Shown here: positions 36,661-43,703 of the stretch, one piece after another
How positions within the stretch are numbered: the stretch's first letter is position 1
How the letters are laid out: every line of letters starts with the position of its first letter
Assembly (NCBI GenBank): GCA_036704045.1
Contig: DATNQM010000042.1
Location: forward strand, 159,234-223,233
Length of the DNA stretch: 64,000 nucleotides
Reading direction: 5' to 3'
From: Ancylothrix sp036704045
GTDB taxonomy: Bacteria; Cyanobacteriota; Cyanobacteriia; Cyanobacteriales; Oscillatoriaceae
Program-made: the position numbers and the translations under genes
Notes under the pieces: generated by a model
What the model was told of the DNA's origin: nothing
The model's input: only the letters and a program-made list of their open reading frames with translations
Databases searched by the model: none

Positions 36661-38895
36661 TTATACAGGGGCACATAGAGAAATTCCGCCACCTGTTGTG
36701 TTGTAATTATCTAGGGCAGCACTAATAGACTGACCAGAAGGAACAAGGGGATTTGAAATGCCAGTAGTCCAGGCAGTAGCTGTCTCTAAAACGGGAGGGC
36801 TTAAACGATTTAATGTGCTATTTCCCATCAACCATAAGTAACCATCTCCTTCGGTATAGCCATCTCCTTTACCATCTCCGTTTTCATCGGGGGTAAGGAG
36901 TTGCAACCACTGGACACCATTGTTGATGCTTTGTGCATCGACGGGGTTTCCTGAGAGGTAGTTAAGCCAAGCAGCGGTGAGGTTGCCAGCAACGTAGTAT
37001 CGGGTGTCGATTATATCTGTTTTTCCTTGTAGTTGAGACTCTGCGCGACTCATGGTTTTCTCAGCTTCGATGGTGTTGTAATACAGAGTTCGTTCTCCGT
37101 TATTGGTGATACCATCTTTGTTGAGGTCTCCGATCAAGATACCGACAGCATATTGGCCGGTGACGGGATCAAGAACTTTTCCTGGTTGGGCTGAGTTGCT
37201 GTAGGGTTGTAAAAGGATGTCGCCGGTGGGGGCGTTGGGTTTGCCTGTTACCTTGTAGTCATCAGCTGCATCGCCGTTCCAGATTTCACGATTTGCACAC
37301 CAGTAGCCACGAGTCCGTACACCTGCACATCCTGTGTAGGAACTGTCGTCAGTGTCGGTGACTGTGGTGCCGTTATTGGAACCGATGACGGTAGCGGTGT
37401 TGCTGTAGGCGCCGCTGATGGCTTTGTCTGTGGCTGTATAAACCCAGGTTTCGGTGGTGTCTAAAATTTGGTCGTTGTCTGTGTCTCCGCCGACAAAGTT
37501 GGTGATAGCGCCCTCTTTATTGTCGGTGACGGTGATGTTTGATAGTCCGACGTTGCCGGTGTTGGTGACGGTATATTTCCAAGAAATTGTATCGCCCTTT
37601 AAGGCTGTTAGTCCGTCTCCTTCGGTGTTTTTGTAGACGGTTACTTTGTCGATGTTGATTGCGGGGTTTTCGCCAAAGTAGGAACTGTCATCGCTATCGG
37701 TAACGGTTTCGGTATTTCCTAAGTCGTCTGTGGTTGAACCTGTGACGGTGCCGTTGTTGCTGTAGTCGCCTTCTATAGCGGTGCCGGCTGCTGTATAAAC
37801 CCAGGTTTCTGTGGTGTCTAAGATTTGGTCGTTGTCTGCGTCTCCCCCGACAAAGGTGGTGATAGCGCCCACTTTATCATCGGTGACGGTGACGTTAGAT
37901 AGTCCCACGTTGCCGGTGTTGGTTACGGTATATTTCCAGCTGATGTCTTCGCCAGATTTGATGTTTAATCCGTCGCCTTCGGTGTTTTTGTAGACGGTTA
38001 CTTTGTCGATGTTGATTGCGGGGTTTGCGCCAAAGTAGGAACTTGCATCGTTGTCGCTGACTGTGGTGCCGTTGCTGGAACCGTTGACGGTGCCGATGTT
38101 GCTGTAATGTCCTTCTGTGGCGGTGCCGGTGGCGTTGTATATCCAGGTTTCTGTGGTGTCTAAGATTTTGTCGTTGTCTGTGTCTCCTCCGACAAGGTTG
38201 GTGATGGCGCCGACTTTATCATCGCTGACGGTGACATTTGATAGTCCGACGTTGCCGGTGTTGGTTACGGTATAAGTCCAGGTAACATTTTCACCTTCTA
38301 AGATTGTTAATCCGTCGCCGTTTGTTGTGCCGTCGCCGGTTACTTTATCGATTTTTATTCCGGGGTTTGGTGTGAAGGATGGTGTGACTTCTCCTGATAG
38401 TTTGCTACTGTCATTGCGGTTTCCTCCGAGTGTTCCGACACTGGTTAAACGAACTCCAAAATCAGAACCGTTTGTGTTGGCGTTGATGAAGTCTGCGAGG
38501 GTTAATTCTTTGCTGCTGCTGGAAATTGTAAATGTGGTGGAACGTATGTCATCTTTTCCAATACCAGAGGTTCCAATGGCGACACCGGCATCAAAAGTTT
38601 GTGGATCAATAACGACGTTTCCGCCTTTTGGTATATCTACTTTGCTAACACTATTGGCGGGTCCGAATGCTCTGCCAGTAACATCTCCACCGCTGATGTT
38701 TAACGTTGAAGTTAGACTTTCATCTTTTACATGAAAAAAGACTCCATTTAAATCACCTATGTAGCCGGTGACGGGATCTGGAAGAACGTTAACGGTGACT
38801 TTGACTCCTCCAGTTACGATATCTTCTAAGGTAATTTCGCTATAAGTATTGCCGCCGGTAAATTCGTTAAGTCCAAAGGTAATAGAGTCTGTCAT
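36661..38895 (-). CDS. Large repeat surface protein with three DUF11-type domains
   Basis: The 744-residue protein has no obvious N-terminal signal. Residues 1-175 form a beta-rich region. Three tandem DUF11-like (adhesin beta-sandwich) units of about 119 residues follow, each with YTVTNTGNVGLSN(V/I)TV, VGGD(T/A)DND(K/Q)ILDTTETW and ending S(S)Y(F)G. The last ~220 residues (from CAGVRTRGYWCANREIW) look like a separate extracellular domain. The repeats are highly similar at the DNA level with a 357-bp period. It is probably a surface or secreted adhesin, exported by an unidentified route. Confidence 0.8.
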   Translation of the reverse strand: MTDSITFGLNEFTGGNTYSEITLEDIVTGGVKVTVNVLPDPVTGYIGDLNGVFFHVKDESLTSTLNISGGDVTGRAFGPANSVSKVDIPKGGNVVIDPQTFDAGVAIGTSGIGKDDIRSTTFTISSSSKELTLADFINANTNGSDFGVRLTSVGTLGGNRNDSSKLSGEVTPSFTPNPGIKIDKVTGDGTTNGDGLTILEGENVTWTYTVTNTGNVGLSNVTVSDDKVGAITNLVGGDTDNDKILDTTETWIYNATGTATEGHYSNIGTVNGSSNGTTVSDNDASSYFGANPAINIDKVTVYKNTEGDGLNIKSGEDISWKYTVTNTGNVGLSNVTVTDDKVGAITTFVGGDADNDQILDTTETWVYTAAGTAIEGDYSNNGTVTGSTTDDLGNTETVTDSDDSSYFGENPAINIDKVTVYKNTEGDGLTALKGDTISWKYTVTNTGNVGLSNITVTDNKEGAITNFVGGDTDNDQILDTTETWVYTATDKAISGAYSNTATVIGSNNGTTVTDTDDSSYTGCAGVRTRGYWCANREIWNGDAADDYKVTGKPNAPTGDILLQPYSNSAQPGKVLDPVTGQYAVGILIGDLNKDGITNNGERTLYYNTIEAEKTMSRAESQLQGKTDIIDTRYYVAGNLTAAWLNYLSGNPVDAQSINNGVQWLQLLTPDENGDGKGDGYTEGDGYLWLMGNSTLNRLSPPVLETATAWTTGISNPLVPSGQSISAALDNYNTTGGGISLCAPV

Positions 38896-39784
38896 GTTTT
38901 CCTCGTCTTAATTTGTTTTAAACGCAAGGGATCGGGAGGTTTGGCAACAATTTTGCTAAACCAAGGAGTTTGGAAAACTCTTTGTAAAAGAATTAAAGCG
39001 GAGGGGAATTTTTGAATCTAATCAAAGAGCAATTCCCGGATCCTGTTTTGTTAGCGATGTTTCCGTAGAAACACCGACGCAACTATATTAGCCGTATTGT
39101 TAGGGCTGGCGTCAAGAACTTGTCTCGGTTTATACGCAATCTTTAAAATTCTCTATTTTTCTAATAGTGGTTTATGAAAAGTAAATACTATTTTTGATGA
39201 TAAATCACGGTTTTTAAGCTTTTTTGGAAACCTTCTTTAAATTTTCGCGTCGTCCTTTAAGGAATATTTATGTTTTTTCTGTAAAGACAAAAAAATTTTG
39301 CTTGAGGAGAATACTGAAAATACTTTAGTAATAATGATTATTATTCTTATTGAACTAGAGTATGGTTTTAAGAGTTTATACGGAGAAGTCCCAATGGTTT
39401 TTTGGGAAAAATCTCACTAATGTTAAAAATGATATACAAATTATATAAAGTAGGGTTAATTAAAAAAGCTGAGGTTTGTCGTTTTGGGGAGAGTGTAGTT
39501 TGTTTTAGAAAAAAAGATGTTGCGATGAGATAAAAAGTAAATTTTTTTGATAATTGAGCGTTCAATCCCAACTATTTTTATTCATCTATCTTTTGAAGGA
39601 TTGGGTTTATAAATAAAACAAGAGTTTGCCTGTTGATAAGAAGTTTATTAAGAGTAAATTGGAAATTGAATCTCACCTCTAAGTCATCCCTTTGGTAGAA
39701 GTTGATAGCGATTTCAATTCGTTACTTTAATGAAAGAACCGAGAAAAAATCACAATCTAAGCCATTTTTTGGAGATAAAAAGAG
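38896..39784. other. Long intergenic region, 889 bases
   Basis: No convincing gene is present; short frames at 39,368-39,571 and 39,702-39,893 lack ribosome-binding sites. A Fur-box-like palindrome lies at 39,330-39,348. The region separates the divergent surface-protein and Mn-catalase genes. Its size suggests complex regulation or a small RNA, which cannot be confirmed from sequence alone. Confidence 0.45.
39330..39348 (-). promoter_or_regulatory. Fur-box-like site
   Basis: The minus strand reads ATAATCATTAT preceded by AAGAATA and followed by T. It matches the 19-bp Fur consensus at 15 of 19 positions, with the 11-base right part identical. It is 437-455 bases upstream of the Mn-catalase start and about the same distance from the surface-protein gene. 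Confidence 0.4.
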
Positions 39785-40783
39785 ATGTTTCATCACGTCA
39801 AAGAACTACAATTTAATGCACGGGTTTCTGGTCCAGATCCACGTTTTGCTCGCTTGCTTTTGGAACAATTTGGTGGTGGAAATGGCGAATTAAAAGCAGC
39901 AATTCAATATTTTATTCAAGCCTTTGGATTTCGCAAGACTTACCCCGACAAGTACGATATGCTAATGGATATCGCTACGGAAGAATTAGCTCATTTGGAA
40001 ATTGTCGGTGCGATGATTACGATGTTGCTTGAAGGTATTAATGGCGAATTAAAGGATGCTGCTGATAGTAGTGCTTTTGGTTTGTTTTCTGGCAATAAAA
40101 ATAAAGACAAATTTATTCAGGAGGCGTTGGTTAACCCACATTTCTATTTACAATCAAGTGGGGGCCCTATGTTAACAGATAGTCAGGGGGTGCCTTGGAC
40201 TGGTGCTTATATTAATGCTAATGGTGATTTAACGGTAGATTTGCGTTCAGATTTGGCGGCGGAATCACGGGCTAAGATTACTTATGAAAATCTGATTCAG
40301 TTTACGGATGATCCTTATGTTAAGGAATCTCTTGGGTTTTTAATGACGAGAGAAATTGCCCATTACAAGATGTTTGCGTCGGCTTTAGAAACGATTGAAC
40401 CGAATTTCCCACCGGGAGTTTTGCAGGGTGATCCACGTTACACTCATTTGTATTTTAATATGTCGAATGGGGAAAATATTCGTGGGCCTTGGAATGAGGG
40501 ACAAGGTGCTTGGGAAGAGGGCGAAAATTGGGTTTATGTTGAGAAGCCCCAAGAGAAAGTTTTAGAAACTAATGGGTTGTTGAATCAGCCGGTGGAGGGT
40601 ACTAAACGGACAGCGGAAGAAGCTGTTAAAGTGAGTGAGAATTTGAGTCAGTTACGTTCCCATGAGGTGACTTCAGCGATGGGGGCGGAGGGTGAGGTTA
40701 AGCAATGGAGTGACTATCCTGATAAGACGGCAGAGAGTCCGATTGTAGCCAGAGAAAAGAGTAAATTGAAGCCGAAAATGTAG
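39785..40783 (+). CDS. Manganese catalase (KatN family)
   Basis: This 332-residue di-manganese enzyme breaks down hydrogen peroxide. Metal-ligand helices are visible in DIATEELAHLEIVG (ExxH) and MTREIAHYKMFASALE (ExxH), with an early glutamate in LLEQFGGGNGELKAA. The C-terminal extension (from ~290) is charged and lysine-rich. GGAG lies in a suitable position before the ATG. It fits the non-heme catalases common in cyanobacteria. Confidence 0.93.
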   Translation: MFHHVKELQFNARVSGPDPRFARLLLEQFGGGNGELKAAIQYFIQAFGFRKTYPDKYDMLMDIATEELAHLEIVGAMITMLLEGINGELKDAADSSAFGLFSGNKNKDKFIQEALVNPHFYLQSSGGPMLTDSQGVPWTGAYINANGDLTVDLRSDLAAESRAKITYENLIQFTDDPYVKESLGFLMTREIAHYKMFASALETIEPNFPPGVLQGDPRYTHLYFNMSNGENIRGPWNEGQGAWEEGENWVYVEKPQEKVLETNGLLNQPVEGTKRTAEEAVKVSENLSQLRSHEVTSAMGAEGEVKQWSDYPDKTAESPIVAREKSKLKPKM

Positions 40784-40799
40784 GTTTTGGGATAGTAGA

Positions 40800-40961
40800 A
40801 AATGCCGGTAGAAGACGCCGATTAAAACCGGCGTCTACACGAATCAGAAAAAACCCCGAAGGGGTTCAAAAATTGAATTATTTTCAAACCGGCTACAGCT
40901 AAGAATAACCCCAAGCCCGGAGGGGTTTTTATTTTTGTTTAGGCATCGATTTTAATTGCTA
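40800..40961. repeat. Two-copy intergenic element, copy 2
   Basis: The order GACGCCGATTAAAACCGGCG, TCTACACGAA, an ACCCCGAAGGGGT hairpin, CCCGGAGGGGTTTTTATT and TAGGCATCGATTTTAATTG matches the element at 31,232-31,390. Its right end contains the stop codon of the DUF2786 gene. The hairpins probably terminate the catalase transcript. Confidence 0.6.
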
Positions 40962-41671
40962 TCTTCAGGTTGGAGACGTTTGATATTTTGGCGGGATGAG
41001 ATGGGTTTGTTGAGGCTAATTTGATCGCCTACTTTAATACCGGCGTTGTATCCTTTTTCGCTGCTGATTTGAGAGTTGGATCGAGATTTAACAGTAACGC
41101 CGCGATTTTCGAGGTAGTCTTGGATGGCGAGTTGGTTTTTTTCAAACATAGAACGGACGACTATTCCGGGGGTGTCTGGGGCGTTGCCGGTGCCGGGTAT
41201 TCCTGATGTTTCCATTTCGTTTTTTTGGGCGAGTAATCTTTCGCTAAGACGCGTTGCACAGCCAACTCTAAAGGCGTTTAGATAGGCGCGTCCGCTGCCT
41301 TTTCGATATTTGGCGCGGCGTTCTATTGCTTTGGATAAGTAGTCATAAAGATGTTGGCATACTATTAGGTTTGTGCTGCTTCCAAGGAGAAATACATTGC
41401 CATTGTAGCTGCTTCTTAGGGCTTGGCAAAAGTTGGAGTCGGCGACACCGGAAAGTAATATCATTTTCCAGGTCACAAAGCGGGTAGTATTATCTATAAC
41501 GGTTTCGGTGATTTCTGTGTCTTGGTTGTTGCCTAAGTCGGCTAGACTGAGGTTATGTTGGGCGAGTAATAAGGAGGCTTTTTCGGCAGCAATTGTAGAT
41601 TCGTTTTCGTTGGATGAGGTGGTGAGGGCGAGGAGTTTTTTTATTTTTTCGATGATGGTTTGATCTGGCAT
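40952..41671 (-). CDS. DUF2786-domain protein
   Basis: The 239-residue protein starts with the DUF2786 motif (EKIKKLLALTTSSNENESTI and AEKASLLLAQHNLSLADL). A DUF7168-like domain follows (TRFVTWKMILLSGVADSNFC, then YRKGSGRAYLNAFRVGCATR). The C-terminus is basic. Members occur in bacteria and phages with unknown function. The last codons fall inside the dispersed element at 40,800-40,961. Confidence 0.82.
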   Translation of the reverse strand: MPDQTIIEKIKKLLALTTSSNENESTIAAEKASLLLAQHNLSLADLGNNQDTEITETVIDNTTRFVTWKMILLSGVADSNFCQALRSSYNGNVFLLGSSTNLIVCQHLYDYLSKAIERRAKYRKGSGRAYLNAFRVGCATRLSERLLAQKNEMETSGIPGTGNAPDTPGIVVRSMFEKNQLAIQDYLENRGVTVKSRSNSQISSEKGYNAGIKVGDQISLNKPISSRQNIKRLQPEDSN

Positions 41672-41848
41672 GGTTTTGTGGGTTGGGGTTGGTTATGTGG
41701 CTTAGCACATACTTTGATGTTCAAAGGGGGGATTTTAAGATTAAAGCTGGTATGCGCTGAGTGGTTAGATATATTTTAGATTAATTGTGATTGCAGAATT
41801 TTTGTACAATTGAAACGAAATGTAAAATTAAGTTGCGGTTGTTAAATT

Positions 41849-42727
41849 ATGTCGGAAATGAATTTGTTTTTGGAAGAAAAAGGGCCGTTGAAGAGGGGGA
41901 CTCTCTGGGAAAAGGTGAAGGAATGTACACAAAAAGCTTTGGAGTGTGGGGCTTTGCTTTCTATTCCTACGGAGTGTGAGTTTATTGAGGAGGCTGGGGT
42001 TCGTTTTGTGGTGAGGGTGGCTTCAAATTTGGTTAGGAAAGATGAGTTAAAAAAGGATGGTAAAAAGCCGAAGGATTTTAATCCTTTTTTGCCTTATGAG
42101 GAGGATTTGTTTGTTGCTGATATTAGTGAGACGCATTTGTGTTTGTTGAATAAGTTTAATGTTGTGGATTATCATTTGTTGATTGTGACGCGGGTTTTTG
42201 AGGAACAGGAAACGTGGTTGAATTTAGAGGATTTTGAGGCGATGATGTTGGTTTTGAATGAGTTTCAGGGGTTGGTTTTTTATAATTCTGGAAAGTTGGC
42301 GGGGGCTTCGCAACGACATAAGCATTTACAGGTGGTGCCGGTGATGGATATTCCTATTGAGGGGTTTTTGGAGGGGGTTGTTTTTGATGAAAATGGGGTG
42401 GGAATGGTGCCGGGTTTTGATTTTGTTCATGGTTTTTCTCGTTTGGATAAGGGGGGGAAAAGTTTGTTGGAGGTTTATCATTGTTTGTTGAAAAGTGTGG
42501 GTTTTGATGGGGATTTTGTGGGGGATGCGAGTGGGGCTTATAATTTGTTGGCGACGCGGGATTGGATGTTGGTTGTGCGTCGTTCGCAGGAGGATTTTGA
42601 GGGTATTTCTGTCAATGGTTTGGGGTTTGCTGGGACGTTTTTTGTGAGGAATGAGGGGCAGTTGGAAAAATTGAAAAATATGGGGCCATTCAAAGTTTTA
42701 AAAGAGGTGGCTTGTAGGTTGGGTTGA
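41849..42727 (+). CDS. ATP adenylyltransferase / Ap4A phosphorylase-like protein
   Basis: The 292-residue HIT-superfamily protein has the histidine triad-like motif ASQRHKHLQVVPV near residue 155, VDYHLLIVTRVFEEQ before it, and a C-terminal DUF4922-like domain (AYNLLATRDWMLVVRRSQED). Enzymes of this type cleave diadenosine tetraphosphate with phosphate. The last residues and the stop codon come from a dispersed repeat (42,714-42,746), so the original C-terminus may have been replaced. Confidence 0.88.
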   Translation: MSEMNLFLEEKGPLKRGTLWEKVKECTQKALECGALLSIPTECEFIEEAGVRFVVRVASNLVRKDELKKDGKKPKDFNPFLPYEEDLFVADISETHLCLLNKFNVVDYHLLIVTRVFEEQETWLNLEDFEAMMLVLNEFQGLVFYNSGKLAGASQRHKHLQVVPVMDIPIEGFLEGVVFDENGVGMVPGFDFVHGFSRLDKGGKSLLEVYHCLLKSVGFDGDFVGDASGAYNLLATRDWMLVVRRSQEDFEGISVNGLGFAGTFFVRNEGQLEKLKNMGPFKVLKEVACRLG

Positions 42728-42746
42728 GAAACGAAACTCAACCCAA
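42714..42746. repeat. Dispersed hairpin repeat overlapping a gene end
   Basis: GTAGGTTGGGTTGAG and CTCAACCCAA form the arms. The element is of the same family as those at 12,644, 13,483, 21,860 and 58,893. It supplies the stop codon of the Ap4A phosphorylase-like gene and probably terminates it. Confidence 0.7.
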
Positions 42747-42754
42747 AAAAAGGG

Positions 42755-43618
42755 TTATTCGATGATTTTGATGTTGTAGTTTCGGCAGCTTGCTATTTGG
42801 TCTTTGATGACGTCTTGGCGCATACTGTCGGGAGAGATGACGGCGCAATCTTGACCGTAGCGCCGGACTTCGCGTGTTAGCCAAAAGGGGTTACTGACGC
42901 GGCGGACGACTTGGCGGATTTCTCCGATGATTTCGTTGCTGATATCTTGGGTGAGTCTGGGTTCGTAGGCGTTTACCATGCCCCTATAAAAGTGTAAGTA
43001 CACTTTTATGTAGTCTAAGCCTTTTTCACGCCAGAGGCCGGTGGCGGGGAGGATGCTTTGGATGCGGTCGAAACGAAGACAGCGGTTGTGGATGAGTTCG
43101 GGATAGGGAGTGTCTTTGATGTCTTCGGTTTCGTCGCACCAGATTTGTAGGAAAAAGCGTTTTTCGTAAAAGGTGATTTCGGCGTAACGCACGGTATATG
43201 CGAGGTTTTGGTTTTGAGAATTGCGGTAGAGGATGTGAAAGGGTTGTTTATTTTTGCAATATTCATCGACCATGAAACGCCATGCTGTGTTAGGTTGGCT
43301 GACTTGCTGGATAAGGGTTTGACGGTCTTGGGGGTTGAGGTTTCCGTGTTCTAGGGCGAGGGTTGCGAGGGTTTGGGCGTGTCCTAGGTGGCCGGCATCT
43401 GTAAGGGCTTTTAGGGCTTGATCTATGGCTTGTACTTGTATTTTGGTTAGGCTAAAGGGCTGTCCGACTTCTAGTTTTTGGTCGGCGATGGCGACGATTA
43501 GCCCGGAGGGGCTGGGTTTTTTTCCCCACAGGATATTGAGTTTGGCGGCTATGGCTTCTAGTTTTTCTTTGGTGCCGGGGGGGACTGATAATGTAAGGGC
43601 TTCTTTTTTTCTAGGCAT
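42755..43618 (-). CDS. WYL-domain transcription regulator of the CRISPR locus
   Basis: The 287-residue protein has an N-terminal DNA-binding-like region (MPRKKEALTLSVPPGTKEKL, a ribbon-helix-helix or winged-helix candidate) and a WYL-type sensing domain (FHILYRNSQNQNLAYTVRYA, then RFFLQIWCDETED). WYL proteins bind nucleic-acid or nucleotide ligands and regulate many CRISPR-Cas loci. The gene is divergent from cas3 of cassette A, and a perfect palindrome inside it shares 12 bases with a site at the shared promoter. It is therefore a good candidate for autoregulation and for cas3-A control. Confidence 0.85.
   Translation of the reverse strand: MPRKKEALTLSVPPGTKEKLEAIAAKLNILWGKKPSPSGLIVAIADQKLEVGQPFSLTKIQVQAIDQALKALTDAGHLGHAQTLATLALEHGNLNPQDRQTLIQQVSQPNTAWRFMVDEYCKNKQPFHILYRNSQNQNLAYTVRYAEITFYEKRFFLQIWCDETEDIKDTPYPELIHNRCLRFDRIQSILPATGLWREKGLDYIKVYLHFYRGMVNAYEPRLTQDISNEIIGEIRQVVRRVSNPFWLTREVRRYGQDCAVISPDSMRQDVIKDQIASCRNYNIKIIE
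42986..43009. promoter_or_regulatory. Perfect 24-bp palindrome inside the WYL gene
   Basis: The arms ATAAAAGTGTA and TACACTTTTAT are perfectly complementary around a 2-base AG centre. The core TGTAAGTACACT recurs at 43,631-43,642 in the cas3-A promoter region. It codes for IKVYLHFY in the WYL protein. Confidence 0.65.
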
Positions 43619-43630
43619 TTTATAAAATTA

Positions 43631-43683
43631 TGTAAGTACACTATTGACATCTCTGGCTCATCTATTTATATTGTAAATGTACA
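43631..43683 (+). promoter_or_regulatory. Promoter of cassette A flanked by TGTA/TACA operators
   Basis: TTGACA (43,644-43,649) and TATATT (43,667-43,672) are separated by 17 bases, a near-consensus sigma-70 promoter. TGTAAGTACA (43,631-43,640) lies just upstream of the -35 and TGTAAATGTACA (43,672-43,683) overlaps the start of transcription. The predicted start near 43,679 falls downstream of the ATG at 43,677, so the true cas3 start is the GTG at 43,704. Confidence 0.7.
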
Positions 43684-43703
43684 GGGCGCGTGGAGGTGAA
43701 GCA

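Noticed and set aside
39368..39571. 67-codon frame in the gap before Mn-catalase
   Set aside because: Atypical residues, no ribosome-binding site, and it overlaps the putative regulatory region.
43677..43703. ATG at 43,677 as the cas3-A start
   Set aside because: It lies upstream of the predicted transcription start from the TTGACA/TATATT promoter and has no ribosome-binding site; GTG 43,704 has GGAGGT.
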